Source: an uncultured Eubacteriales bacterium
Lineage (GTDB): Bacteria; Bacillota; Clostridia; Oscillospirales; CAG-272
Reading direction: 5' to 3'
DNA length: 64,000 bases
NCBI GenBank assembly: GCA_934393265.1
Contig: CAKRQL010000004.1
Coordinates: 186,001 to 250,000 of the forward strand
Below, piece after piece: positions 51,548-60,943 of the stretch (within the stretch, counting starts at the first letter, position 1; each line of letters begins with the position of its first letter). The notes beneath the pieces are model-generated. The model made no database searches. It was given only the letters and a program-made list of their open reading frames with translations, and was not told where the DNA came from. Both the position numbers and the translations under genes were made by a program.

Positions 51548-53767
51548 TCAGAAATCCATAGATACCTGTGAAATATTTACGCCGGTTGACGGAATAGCGA
51601 GACGGACGCATTTCTGTGCCTCTTCAGGCAGCGATTCTATCATTGATGTTACAAAATCGATTTTTACATTCTTCTTCGGTATCTGCATTACCTGAACACC
51701 GGAGGAGGTCCGCGTGACCATTTCGGGAATCAGTGATGACTTCACTATCATACCCCGTCCGGCGTCACTGCGTATAAAGATTTTTACCGGCTTGTCACCC
51801 TCGTATATTGCGCCGACAAGCGGGCTCGCCGAAGAGCATGCGCCGCTTATCTTCCTGCGTCTGCTCTTTGACTCGTAAGCAGACATCGGAACGCGGACGC
51901 CCTTGCCGTTCTCAAATACATAGACCATGTGATGCTCAGGCACTATATCGTATATCATCTTACATCCGACGACATGCTCGCCGTCGTCCATTGAGAGCTT
52001 CGCAGGGATATAGTCACCCATCTGAGTTGCCTTTGACAATTCAAAATCCGCTACCCTCGCGCGGTATATCTGCGCTTTGTCGGTGAAGAAGAGTATATCT
52101 CCGCGATTGTCGGTCTCCTCCTCGTATATTATCGTGTCGCCCTCCTTGAGCTTATGCTCGTCGGACCCGCGCGCCGCCTGTACCGACAGCTTCTTGAAAT
52201 AGCCGCCGCGCGTAAGAACAAGCTTGCAATTGTAGTTTTCAAAGAAGAGCTCATCTTTGTTCGCAGCCTCAACGCCGTTTTTCTCTATCAGTCCCGTTTT
52301 ACGAGGTCTGCCGTACTTTTTCTTTATTTCCTGAAGTTGTGAGATTATCAGTGCCTTGAGCTTCAGCTCATCACGCAGGATTTCCTTGATATTTTCTATC
52401 TCCTCGCGCAGGCTGTCTATCTCTTTTATTCGGTTAAGTATATACTGCCTGTTGAGGTTACGCAGTTTTATCTCCGCTATATACTCAGCCTGTGCTTTCG
52501 AGATAGCAAATCCGGCGGCGAGATTGGGAACGACATCCTCTTCGCGCTCTGTGCTTCTGATTATTCTGATAGCCTTATCTATGTCGAGTAGAAGCGTAGC
52601 AAGTCCGAGAAGAAGATGAAGCTTGTCCTCTTTCTTACCGAGGTCGTAATTCAGCTCTCTTGTAAGACACGAGGAACGGAACTTTATCCACTGAAGCAGG
52701 ATATTTTTTACTCCGAGCTGCATCGGAGTTCCGTTTACGAGAATGTTAAAATTGCAGTCGAAATTATTTTCAAGCTCGGTCGCTGTGAACAGCTTCTGTA
52801 TCACCGTATCCGGATCGGCATCACGGCGCAAATCAAATGTGAGCTTAAAGCCGCTGAGGTCGATGGCATCTCTTACGTCAGCCACCTCGCGCAGCTTCCC
52901 CGCCTTTATAAGGTCGGTGGCTTTCTTCATAATGGTCTCAATGCAGGAGGAGTACGGGATTTCGAGAACATCAATGCAGTTGTCCTTCTTGACATACTCA
53001 TACCTCGCGCGCATCCTGAATGAACCTACGCCGGTTTCGTAGATTTTCTTCATCTGCTCGCGATCGTAGATAATGAGACCTCCACCGGGGAAATCCGGCG
53101 CCTTGATAATATCGAGAAGACGGTCCGTAGTAGTGTTTGGGTTTTTGAGCAGTGCTATCGTTCCGTCGCATATCTCGGCGAGATTGAATGAGCATATTGA
53201 ACACGCCATACCGACGGCTATACCGAGGTTGGGAGTTACAAGAATATTCGGGAATCTCGTGGGAAGAAGCGTCGGCTCCGTTGTGGTGTTGTCATAGTTA
53301 GGTACAAAGTCTACCGCATCTTTATCAATGCCGGTAAACAGCTCCGCGGCAAACGGGTCAAGCTTTGCCTCCGTATATCTGGACGCGGCATACGCCATAT
53401 CGCGGGAATACTGCTTTCCGAATGAGCCCTTTGAGTCAATGAACGGGTGCAGAAGAGCCTCGTTAGCCCTCGTAAGTCGCACCATTGTTTCGTATATAGA
53501 CGCATCTCCGTGGGGGTTCAGGTGCATTGTATCTCCGACAATGGTTGCACTCTTGACCCTCGGACCATTAAGCAATCCATGGCTGTACATACTGTAAAGA
53601 AGCTTTCGGTGAGCGGGCTTAAAGCCGTCTATTTCCGGTATCGCGCGGGAGACGATAACGCTCATCGCGTACGGCATATAGTTTTTCTCAAGCGTCTCTG
53701 TTATGGGCTGCTCAAGCACCGGGGCGGCGTCGAGCAGTACGTCCTCTTCCTTTTTCTTCTTTGCCAT
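51548..53767 (-). CDS. Type IIA DNA topoisomerase subunit A (ParC/GyrA family)
   Basis: A 739-residue subunit. The breakage-reunion domain has the quinolone-region segment HGDASIYETM and the catalytic Tyr in AASRYTEAK (about residue 120). A coiled-coil tower and a reduced C-terminal beta-pinwheel follow. I see no GyrA box (QRRGGKG), so a topoisomerase IV-like (ParC) role is likelier than gyrase. The partner ParE/GyrB is not adjacent; the gene instead ends the coaE-aminopeptidase-prfA-sua5 series. The ATG at 53767 is preferred over an upstream TTG too close to AGGA. Confidence 0.88.
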   Translation of the reverse strand: MAKKKKEEDVLLDAAPVLEQPITETLEKNYMPYAMSVIVSRAIPEIDGFKPAHRKLLYSMYSHGLLNGPRVKSATIVGDTMHLNPHGDASIYETMVRLTRANEALLHPFIDSKGSFGKQYSRDMAYAASRYTEAKLDPFAAELFTGIDKDAVDFVPNYDNTTTEPTLLPTRFPNILVTPNLGIAVGMACSICSFNLAEICDGTIALLKNPNTTTDRLLDIIKAPDFPGGGLIIYDREQMKKIYETGVGSFRMRARYEYVKKDNCIDVLEIPYSSCIETIMKKATDLIKAGKLREVADVRDAIDLSGFKLTFDLRRDADPDTVIQKLFTATELENNFDCNFNILVNGTPMQLGVKNILLQWIKFRSSCLTRELNYDLGKKEDKLHLLLGLATLLLDIDKAIRIIRSTEREEDVVPNLAAGFAISKAQAEYIAEIKLRNLNRQYILNRIKEIDSLREEIENIKEILRDELKLKALIISQLQEIKKKYGRPRKTGLIEKNGVEAANKDELFFENYNCKLVLTRGGYFKKLSVQAARGSDEHKLKEGDTIIYEEETDNRGDILFFTDKAQIYRARVADFELSKATQMGDYIPAKLSMDDGEHVVGCKMIYDIVPEHHMVYVFENGKGVRVPMSAYESKSRRRKISGACSSASPLVGAIYEGDKPVKIFIRSDAGRGMIVKSSLIPEMVTRTSSGVQVMQIPKKNVKIDFVTSMIESLPEEAQKCVRLAIPSTGVNISQVSMDF

Positions 53768-53782
53768 TTCGTACAATTCCTA

Positions 53783-54832
53783 TCAAAGTTTTATTATGTT
53801 GTGAGCCGCGGCGCGTATCATGCGGTTATAAAGTGCGAGCTCTATGCCATCAAGCCCCGGGAGCGGTGCATATATCCTGTCAAAATTACACTTATCGGCT
53901 TCTCGCAGAATGTAGAATAGCTTGTGTGCCTGCAGTCGACCGTCTTTCCTGCTTCCGAAATCATATATTACAGCGTCCGGATTTACGGAATGAATTTTTC
54001 CGGTATCCTCGGCGTAAACAATAACGGCTATCCGCCCGTCACCATGCTCTTTTATGTAATTTGCGCACTTTTCGGGCGAGCCGTCAAGAAGCGTCAGCGG
54101 CGCGCGCGGCGCATAGTGGCGATATTTCATACCGGGAGACAGTGCGCGCTCGCCGGGCTTCAGCTCTCCGGTAACCGCGTCCGCAATTCTGACATCGGGT
54201 ATCACGGAACGCAGCTCCTCCGGAGTTATTCCTCCGGGGCGAAGCAGCGTAAGGTGACCGTCATCCTCTATCTTCACTATCGTAGACTCAAGCCCTATAT
54301 CACATTCGCCGCCGTCTATTATCATATCGACCCGCCCCATCATATCGTCCATCACGTGCGGAGCGTCGGTAGGAGAGGGCGAACCGGAAAGATTGGCAGA
54401 CGGCGCGGCAATCGGCACACCGCAAAGCTCTATAAATTTTGCCGCGATTTTGTTTACCGGGCAACGCACGGCGACAGTAGGCAGACCTCCCCGCGTCACA
54501 AGCGGGACATTGTCGCGCGACGGCATTATAACCGTCAGCGGTCCGGGCATAAACTCTGCCGCGAGTTTTTTATATGTTTCGGAAGTATATGTGTATTTTT
54601 CCGCTTCGTCAGGGTCGGATATATGGATTATCAGGGGGTTGTCCGACGGACGCCCCTTTGCTGTATATATTGACTTCACCGCGACCGGGTCGAGCGCATT
54701 TGCGCCAAGACCGTAGACAGTCTCGGTAGGAAAAATCACAAGTCCGCCGCGCTTTATTATCTCAGCGGCACGGAAAAGCGCATCTTCACCGGAGGAGAGA
54801 TCCTCCAGTATCTTAACGACTTCGGTTTTCAT
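53783..54832 (-). CDS. sua5: L-threonylcarbamoyladenylate synthase (Sua5/YwlC type)
   Basis: A 349-residue protein with an N-terminal YrdC-like domain (PTETVYGLGANA, KGRPSDNPLIIH, about residues 15-205) and a C-terminal Sua5 domain (about residues 230-345). It makes threonylcarbamoyl-AMP for the t6A37 modification of ANN-decoding tRNAs. It follows prfA, overlapping it by 20 bases; prmC, often found between them, is missing here. The ATG at 54832 is preceded by TTG and only a weak GAG site, consistent with coupling. Confidence 0.95.
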   Translation of the reverse strand: MKTEVVKILEDLSSGEDALFRAAEIIKRGGLVIFPTETVYGLGANALDPVAVKSIYTAKGRPSDNPLIIHISDPDEAEKYTYTSETYKKLAAEFMPGPLTVIMPSRDNVPLVTRGGLPTVAVRCPVNKIAAKFIELCGVPIAAPSANLSGSPSPTDAPHVMDDMMGRVDMIIDGGECDIGLESTIVKIEDDGHLTLLRPGGITPEELRSVIPDVRIADAVTGELKPGERALSPGMKYRHYAPRAPLTLLDGSPEKCANYIKEHGDGRIAVIVYAEDTGKIHSVNPDAVIYDFGSRKDGRLQAHKLFYILREADKCNFDRIYAPLPGLDGIELALYNRMIRAAAHNIIKL

Positions 54833-55901
54833 CAAGCTCGTTTTTCAGCTTCTCGGCGGAGTCCGCCGCTATAAGCTCGGAGATCATCTCTCCTATATCT
54901 CCGTTCATAAAGGATTGCAGGGTATAAATCGTTTTGTTTATTCTGTGGTCGGTAACGCGCGACTGCGGATAATTGTATGTCCTTATCTTCTCACTTCGGT
55001 CCCCGCTACCTATCTGGGAGCGGCGCTGTGAAGCGGTCATCTTCTCCTGCTCTCTTACACGCATGTCATAGAGTCGTGTACGCAGGAGCGTCAGTGCTTT
55101 TTCCTTGTTCTGCAGCTGACTTCTCTCCTGGTCACACTCTATTACTATGCCGGTAGGCTTATGGGTAAGTCTGACGGCGGATTCGGTTTTGTTTATGTGC
55201 TGTCCTCCCGCTCCGCTCGACTTACACGACTCAAATTTTATATCCTCCGGTCTTATCTGCACCTCTACCTCGTCAGCCTCGGCAAGCACGGCGACAGAGA
55301 CAGCGGAGGTCTGTATTCTTCCGTTCGACTCGGTGAGGGGTATTCTCTGCACGCGATGTACACCCGACTCGAATTTGAAGCGGGAAAAAGCCCCCTCGCC
55401 GCTCACTGAAAAGGTTATCTCACGATAACCGCCGAGCTCCGTCTCATTGGCGCTCACCACCTCAGTAGAAAAGCCCTCGCGATCGGCATACATAGTGTAC
55501 ATTCTGTACAGGTCGGCAGCAAACAATGCAGCTTCTTCCCCGCCCGTTCCCGCGCGTATCTCGACTATCACGTTCCTGCTGTCGCGCTCATCCTTAGGAA
55601 GAAGGAGCATCCTGAGCTCCGAAAAGAGCTTTTCTCCCCTTTCTGAGAGCTCCGTATACTCGTCGTCGGCGAGCTTTCTCATTTCTGCATCGCACGACGA
55701 ATCCCGGCGGATGGCGTCTGCCTCTTCCTTCTCCTGCCGCACTCTCACATAGTCGCGATATGCCGTAACTATTTCGGTAAGAGAGCGGTATTCGCGCGTA
55801 AGCGCCGTGAATTTTTTGCTGTCAGCCGCAACATCCGGTTGTGACATGAGGCGTTCAAGCTCATGATATCTGTCGGACACGGCATTTAGCTTTTCAAGCA
55901 T
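54813..55901 (-). CDS. prfA: Peptide chain release factor 1
   Basis: A 362-residue RF1. The peptidyl-tRNA hydrolysis motif GGQ sits in SSGAGGQHINKTES (about residue 233). The stop-codon tripeptide region reads RIPLTES (the PxT type of RF1, recognising UAA and UAG), not SPF as in RF2. It is flanked by the M18 aminopeptidase and sua5 genes on the same strand. Confidence 0.96.
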   Translation of the reverse strand: MLEKLNAVSDRYHELERLMSQPDVAADSKKFTALTREYRSLTEIVTAYRDYVRVRQEKEEADAIRRDSSCDAEMRKLADDEYTELSERGEKLFSELRMLLLPKDERDSRNVIVEIRAGTGGEEAALFAADLYRMYTMYADREGFSTEVVSANETELGGYREITFSVSGEGAFSRFKFESGVHRVQRIPLTESNGRIQTSAVSVAVLAEADEVEVQIRPEDIKFESCKSSGAGGQHINKTESAVRLTHKPTGIVIECDQERSQLQNKEKALTLLRTRLYDMRVREQEKMTASQRRSQIGSGDRSEKIRTYNYPQSRVTDHRINKTIYTLQSFMNGDIGEMISELIAADSAEKLKNELDENRSR

Positions 55902-55948
55902 ATTCTGTTATCTCCCGTATTCTCATAAGTGCGAATAATGCCGGCGCA

Positions 55949-57349
55949 TTATTTCACGAACACGGAGAGCGCCTCAAATGTAGAATAAATATCCGCCTTT
56001 GAAACGACCTCAAAAGGCGCGTGCATAGATATCACCGGTACGCCGATATCAATAGTGTCGATGTTGTGAAGCGATATATACTTTGCGACGGTTCCGCCTC
56101 CGCCTGCGTCAACCTTACCCATTTCGGATACCTGGAATATAACGCCGTTGTCGCGGAAGAGCTTACGGACATATCCGAGAAGCTCGGCAGATGCGTCGTT
56201 TGTCGAGGACTTACCGCGCGCGCCGGTATACTTTGCGATAGCCGCGCCGCAGGAGATTATAGAGCTGTTTCTCTTTTCGTAAACATCGGCAAAATTCGGG
56301 TCATATGCCGCGGTGACATCTGCCGAGAGGCACTTTGAGTGTGCTCTTACGATGCGCTCGTTCTTTCCGAGTGCCGCAGAAATTTCCGCGATTATATCCG
56401 TGAGTATATCCGACTGCATGCCTGTGACGCCGTCGGAGCCGGTCTCTTCCTTATCAGCAAAGACGACGATAACGGTTTTATTCGTATTTTTGTTTTCAAG
56501 AAGCGCGGTAAGAGCGGGATAGGAGCACACCTTATCGTCGTGCCCGTATGCACCGATGAGTGCGCGGTCAAAGCCTATATCACGGGCATTGAATGCCGGG
56601 ACCATCGTGAGCTCCGCACTCATGAAATCCTCTTCGCAAATACCGTACTTTTCAAAGAGAAGAGACAACGTGTTCAGCTTCACCTTTTCGGAAACCTCAT
56701 CGTCCGCATACGGCATGCCGCCGATAAGCACATTGAGTGTCTCGCCGGGGATCGCATTTCCGAGAGTCTCGCCGTACTGCTTCTGCGAAAGGTGCGGAAG
56801 AAGGTCATTGACATAGAAAACGGGATCTCCGGGCTCATCGCCTATCTTTACATCGACGATCTCGCCGTCAGCCTTTACGATAACTCCGTGAAGAGCAAGG
56901 GGGGTTGCGGTCCACTGGTACTTCTTTATTCCGCCGTAATAATGAGTTTTGAGGAAGCACATGTTGCTGTCCTCGTAGAGGGGTATCGGCTTTATATCAA
57001 GGCGGGGAGAATCTATGTGCGAGGCGATAATTCTGACTCCCTCGTTCTCTATATCGTCATCACCGACATGAATGAACACGACACTCTTTCCGCGGTTGTT
57101 GCAATAAAGATTGTCGCCGACCGAAATTTTATCGCCGAGAGTGTAGGAACGGAATCCCGCATCCTCTGCCAGCCTGACAGCGGTTTTTACCGCCTCGCGC
57201 TCGGTCTTTGCGTTATCAAGAAAGCGCACATATCCGTCTGCATAGTCGAATATCTTCTTTACCGTCTCGGGCGAGGCGCTTTCGTAAACATTCTGCTTTT
57301 TGTATGAGAGCTTGTCGAGCATCTCATTTCCGATACTTTTTTCTGCCAT
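55949..57349 (-). CDS. M18 family aminopeptidase
   Basis: A 466-residue zinc aminopeptidase of the DNPEP/ApeA group. Metal and catalytic segments are visible: ASHIDSPRLD (about residue 110), ADKEETGSDG (catalytic Glu pair, about residue 300), and the C-terminal VPVISMHAPFE. It removes N-terminal acidic or neutral residues from cytosolic peptides, probably as a dodecamer. It lies between coaE (12 bases) and prfA (47 bases). Confidence 0.93.
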   Translation of the reverse strand: MAEKSIGNEMLDKLSYKKQNVYESASPETVKKIFDYADGYVRFLDNAKTEREAVKTAVRLAEDAGFRSYTLGDKISVGDNLYCNNRGKSVVFIHVGDDDIENEGVRIIASHIDSPRLDIKPIPLYEDSNMCFLKTHYYGGIKKYQWTATPLALHGVIVKADGEIVDVKIGDEPGDPVFYVNDLLPHLSQKQYGETLGNAIPGETLNVLIGGMPYADDEVSEKVKLNTLSLLFEKYGICEEDFMSAELTMVPAFNARDIGFDRALIGAYGHDDKVCSYPALTALLENKNTNKTVIVVFADKEETGSDGVTGMQSDILTDIIAEISAALGKNERIVRAHSKCLSADVTAAYDPNFADVYEKRNSSIISCGAAIAKYTGARGKSSTNDASAELLGYVRKLFRDNGVIFQVSEMGKVDAGGGGTVAKYISLHNIDTIDIGVPVISMHAPFEVVSKADIYSTFEALSVFVK

Positions 57350-57361
57350 GTTTTTATCTCC

Positions 57362-57958
57362 TTAAAACAAAATTTTATCAATAAGTTCGTCGACAGCCTT
57401 TGTCAAATCCGCCGTGGTGCCGTTGTTATGTATCACATAGTCCGAATTTTTAATCAGAAAGTCATCTGACAGCTGCGCGTCTATACGCCTCCGTGCAGCG
57501 TCGGCGGTCAGTCCGTCGCGCTCCATTATCCTGGCGACGCGGCGGGAGCGATCGGCGATTACAGCTACGGTCACATCACACTTTTTGTCATATCCGCTCT
57601 CAAAGAGGAGCGGTGCGTCAAATACAACCGCGCGCACACCGTCCTTGCGATATCCGTCCATCATTCGCTCGGCTTCGGCTATGACATACTTATGCGTGAT
57701 CGCGTTCAGCCGCTTTACCCTCGTTCCGGTTTTATCCGAAAATACAGTCTCTGCAAGAGCGCGACGGTCAAGTATGCCGTATGAAAGTATCCCCGTACCG
57801 AATTCACCGACGAGCTCGTCAAGGCACCCTCCCGGAGAACCGACAATTTTATGATAAACCGCGTCACAGTCAACAGAGGGTATGCCGTGCGCCGCGAATA
57901 TGCGCGCCACGCTTCCCTTGCCGCTACCGCTGCCTCCGCAGAGACCGATTACTATCAT
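57362..57958 (-). CDS. coaE: Dephospho-CoA kinase
   Basis: A 198-residue P-loop kinase: IGLCGGSGSGKGSVA at the N-terminus, DCDAVYH with the substrate Asp, and DAPLLFESG. It catalyses the last step of CoA synthesis. The ATG at 57958 has GGAGG at 8 bases; a TTG six bases earlier is less likely. It heads a five-gene minus-strand run ending with the topoisomerase gene. Confidence 0.95.
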   Translation of the reverse strand: MIVIGLCGGSGSGKGSVARIFAAHGIPSVDCDAVYHKIVGSPGGCLDELVGEFGTGILSYGILDRRALAETVFSDKTGTRVKRLNAITHKYVIAEAERMMDGYRKDGVRAVVFDAPLLFESGYDKKCDVTVAVIADRSRRVARIMERDGLTADAARRRIDAQLSDDFLIKNSDYVIHNNGTTADLTKAVDELIDKILF

Positions 57959-57998
57959 TTTCAAGTCCTCCGCATGGTTTTTATCCGTCTATCAATAC

Positions 57999-58027
57999 AT
58001 TATACATAACTTTTAATAAAAAGTCAA
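57999..58027 (-). promoter_or_regulatory. Promoter of the coaE-to-topoisomerase operon
   Basis: On the minus strand TTGACT (58022-58027), 17 bases, TATAAT (57999-58004), about 41 bases before coaE. It is the only strong promoter I see for the five genes. Confidence 0.8.
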
Positions 58028-58091
58028 GTTTTAAGTGTCATATTTTGCCGTTGCGGAATAATATGCCTATGAAAATGAAAGGGGGGATACT

Positions 58092-59144
58092 ATGCTTAAA
58101 GCAGAACCGAAAACAAATTACAGATTTTTCACCGCCGCAAACGGCTACACCGGCTTCAGAAGCTATTTTGACAGTGTTTTCTCACCGACGGAATACACAC
58201 GTATATTTGTCCTGAAGGGCGGACCCGGAACCGGAAAAAGCACATTACTGCGGAATATCGCCGCCGCGCTCGAGGACTCCTGTGACAGATGCGAGCTCAT
58301 ACTGTGCTCATCAGACCCACATTCGCTGGACGGGATCATATTACAGCGTGGCGGACGGCGAATCGGAATACTTGACGGAACGGCTCCGCATGAGAGAGAC
58401 GCGTTGCTGCCGGGTGCGGTCAGTGAGCTTATAAACCTCGGCGACGGGTGGAATGCGGAAGAACTTAAGAAGCACCGTAAAGAAATCGAAGAGCTTGATA
58501 AAATCCGGATAAACTACTATCGTAGCGCCTATGAGAAACTCGCTTTAATAGGAAAAATTGACGGTTATATCATGGCAGACGTAAAAGAAGCGTTTGACAT
58601 TACAGCCGTCGGACGTTACGCCAGAGAGGTGATTTCAAATATCAGCGCTCCGAACGGCGAGCGGGATATACGCCTCGTATCCGCTGTATGCTCAAGGGGC
58701 AGGCTGACACTCCCGACGCTCGGTAAAATATCCACGGCTACAATACACGTCGGCGGTTCCCGTTACGCGGCGCGACTGTTCCTGACATTTCTAGCAAACG
58801 AGGCAAAGCGATCCGGCATACGCCACATTTACATTCCTGAGCCGGAACGGGACGAATACTGCGAGGCGCTTCTCTTCCCCGATGCATCGCTTTCAATCGT
58901 CCGTGAAAGCGTTGGACCGTATGACGTATTTGCAGATGACTACATCGTCACTCCGTGCGCTGGAAGCGAGCTATACAGGCACTTTGCGGATGAACTCTCC
59001 ACACATGCGACCGAGGCACTCGCAAAAGCCTCCGAAAATCATTTCGAGCTTGAGAAGATTTATTCCGCCGCGATGGACTACACCGTCTGCGACAGAATAT
59101 GCGCATCTCTTACGGAGCGGTGCTCTGCCCTGCTTTCGGACTGA
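58092..59144 (+). CDS. P-loop ATPase-like protein with internal duplication, unknown function
   Basis: A 350-residue protein. The first half has Walker A GGPGTGKST (about residue 43) in a RecA-like start. The second half repeats the same order of elements (IHVGGSRYAARLFLTFLANE, then RHIYIPEPERDEYCEALLFPDA) opposite the first-half TRIFVLKGGPGTGKSTLLRN and CELILCSSDPHSLDGIILQ, but its P-loop is lost. I think it belongs to a conserved Firmicutes family annotated only as a hypothetical ATPase (PRK06851-like). It has a GGGGGG site and is followed by tmcAL, which has its own promoter. Confidence 0.7.
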   Translation: MLKAEPKTNYRFFTAANGYTGFRSYFDSVFSPTEYTRIFVLKGGPGTGKSTLLRNIAAALEDSCDRCELILCSSDPHSLDGIILQRGGRRIGILDGTAPHERDALLPGAVSELINLGDGWNAEELKKHRKEIEELDKIRINYYRSAYEKLALIGKIDGYIMADVKEAFDITAVGRYAREVISNISAPNGERDIRLVSAVCSRGRLTLPTLGKISTATIHVGGSRYAARLFLTFLANEAKRSGIRHIYIPEPERDEYCEALLFPDASLSIVRESVGPYDVFADDYIVTPCAGSELYRHFADELSTHATEALAKASENHFELEKIYSAAMDYTVCDRICASLTERCSALLSD

Positions 59145-59173
59145 CGGCTTTTGTATAAATTCCTCGTCTTTTC

Positions 59174-59202
59174 TTGACATAATCGCCGCAATGTGCTATC
59201 AT
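59174..59202 (+). promoter_or_regulatory. Promoter of tmcAL
   Basis: TTGACA (59174-59179), 17 bases, TATCAT (59197-59202), 55 bases before the start. Confidence 0.8.
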
Positions 59203-59257
59203 TGTACTTGGTGTATTTTAACGCGCGTGCACCGCATATCTGTATGGAGGAAGCAAT

Positions 59258-60475
59258 GTGAAAACCGTAGCGATAATCGCCGAGTACAATCCGTTTCACA
59301 ACGGTCATATGCACCATATAGACATGATAAGGCGTGATTTCGGTAATGATACGGCTATCGTTGCCGTCATGAGCGGCAGCTTCACGCAGAGAGCCGAGCC
59401 GGCGATTGCCGACAAATATGCCCGCGCGGAGGCTGCCGTCAGATGCGGGGTCAGCCTGGTACTCGAGCTGCCGTTTCCGCACAGTGTCTCATCAGCGGCG
59501 TATTTCGCCTCATGCGGAGTACACATTGTCACATCGCTCGGATGTATCGATGCAATAAGCTTCGGCAGTGAATGTGCGGATGCGTCAATGCTCTCCGTGA
59601 TAGCCGACCGGATGTGCTCTCCCGAATACGGCTCGGAAATCAAAGCCGCACTTGCAGCGGATGAAAACCGCGGTATAGGCTACCCCGCCGTCTGCGAGAA
59701 GGTATATACCCGCCTTTACGGTTCACTTCCGGAAGGAATATTCAGCCCGAATAACATTCTGGGGATTGAATATATAAAGGCACTCCGCGAGCGCGGCAGC
59801 GATATAATGCCGCATACGGTGCGCAGAACAGGCGGCGGATACAACGAAACCGACACTCTCCCGGATACAGGGTTTCAGAGCGCGGCGGCACTGCGACGGG
59901 TCATTGCTGACGGCGGAGATATATCTCCCTATATCCCGAAGGAATCGTACAATGTTCTTATGCGCGAGGCGTTGAAGGGCAGATTCCCCGCAGACGGCGA
60001 CAGGCTCTCCCCCGCCGTAATATCAAAATTCAGGTTATCTGATCGCATGTCCCCGGATGATTATCCCGACGGCGGCAGCGGTCTTTATAACCGCCTCTTC
60101 TCATCAGCGGCAGAGGCGAACAATATATCATCGCTGATACGTCTGTCCGAAACAAAAAAGTATACGAGAGCGCGCGTACGGCGCGGCATATGCTATCATT
60201 TCTTCGGCGTTACCTCCTCCGAGGTGAATGATATGCCGACATACGCGCTCCTGCTCGCTGCCGATGAAAAAGGACAGAAGATCCTGAAAAATGTGAAGAA
60301 AACGACAGGCTTCAGAATACTTACAAAGCCGTCATCCTGCACCCGCCTTGACAGAGCGGCGAGAGCTTCCTTCGAGCGACGCGCACGTGTCGACTCGGTA
60401 TACGAGCTCTGCCTCCCCGTCCCGGGGAGCGCGCCGGATGTAATGCGTCGCACGCCCTTTGTAAAAAAAGCGTGA
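59258..60475 (+). CDS. tmcAL: tRNA(Met) cytidine acetate ligase TmcAL
   Basis: A 405-residue nucleotidyltransferase-fold enzyme beginning TVAIIAEYNPFHNGH, which holds the HxGH ATP motif, with SGSFTQRAEPAIADKYARAE and ISFGSE further on. TmcAL uses acetate and ATP to make ac4C34 on elongator tRNA-Met, preventing misreading of AUA. The start is a GTG at 59258, 7 bases after GGAGG; an overlapping ATG at 59256 is followed at once by TGA. Confidence 0.94.
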   Translation: MKTVAIIAEYNPFHNGHMHHIDMIRRDFGNDTAIVAVMSGSFTQRAEPAIADKYARAEAAVRCGVSLVLELPFPHSVSSAAYFASCGVHIVTSLGCIDAISFGSECADASMLSVIADRMCSPEYGSEIKAALAADENRGIGYPAVCEKVYTRLYGSLPEGIFSPNNILGIEYIKALRERGSDIMPHTVRRTGGGYNETDTLPDTGFQSAAALRRVIADGGDISPYIPKESYNVLMREALKGRFPADGDRLSPAVISKFRLSDRMSPDDYPDGGSGLYNRLFSSAAEANNISSLIRLSETKKYTRARVRRGICYHFFGVTSSEVNDMPTYALLLAADEKGQKILKNVKKTTGFRILTKPSSCTRLDRAARASFERRARVDSVYELCLPVPGSAPDVMRRTPFVKKA

Positions 60476-60516
60476 GATTTGCGATTTTTAAGCACGGTCT
60501 GATTTTGTCGAAGGCA

Positions 60517-60545
60517 TTTACAAGCGCCGCACCGTCTGCTATTAT
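60517..60545 (+). promoter_or_regulatory. Promoter of the small unknown gene and DUF3048 gene
   Basis: TTTACA (60517-60522), 17 bases, TATTAT (60540-60545), 57 bases before the start codon. Confidence 0.65.
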
Positions 60546-60601
60546 TGTTTACGGGAACGGACAACAGCCGTCGTTTTCCAATCCGAAGAAAGGAGTACAG
60601 A

Positions 60602-60892
60602 ATGCTTGAACTCAATGGCGTCGGCGAAAATGAATTCGTCGAATACAAGAACAGACCCCTTGTCCGTCAGGGCAATGATATCTTCTACGGCGACCTGTCA
60701 GAAGAATATCATGTATACATGATGATAATGTCGGACAAGCCCTCTAACAAAACAGGCGAATCGGTACCTGATAAAATAATGGTACAGCTTCGCAAAAACG
60801 GGACGCAGATGCCCGCAAAACAGACACTCGCCCACGGGATTGTCGATGCTCTCGACACTGCCGCCGTGTGGCTTGAGCGCTACAACAAATAA
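60602..60892 (+). CDS. Small protein of unknown function
   Basis: A 96-residue soluble, mixed-charge protein. No known domain recognised. It has a strong AAAGGAG site, a good promoter and coding-like composition, so it is probably real. The middle (FYGDLSEEYHVYMMIMSD) looks like beta strands; the C-terminus (AHGIVDALDTAAVWLERYN) is a helix. It precedes the DUF3048 gene by 51 bases, a gap with a small hairpin next to the ribosome binding site. Confidence 0.7.
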   Translation: MLELNGVGENEFVEYKNRPLVRQGNDIFYGDLSEEYHVYMMIMSDKPSNKTGESVPDKIMVQLRKNGTQMPAKQTLAHGIVDALDTAAVWLERYNK

Positions 60893-60911
60893 GCGCTCTT
60901 CGTAAAAGCGT

Positions 60912-60930
60912 GTATGCCCTCCCGGCATAC
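60912..60930 (+). other. Small hairpin before the DUF3048 gene
   Basis: GTATGCC and GGCATAC pair around CTCCC, directly upstream of AAGGAGG. The loop CTCCC is complementary to the GGAGG that follows, so a competing pairing could mask the ribosome binding site. Confidence 0.4.
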
Positions 60931-60943
60931 AAGGAGGTAAAAA

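Noticed and set aside
53924..54673. Open frame of 249 codons opposite sua5
   Set aside because: Shadow of sua5, no protein-like features.
56339..57307. Open frame of 322 codons opposite the M18 aminopeptidase
   Set aside because: Antisense to a strongly supported gene; no motif and no initiation signals.
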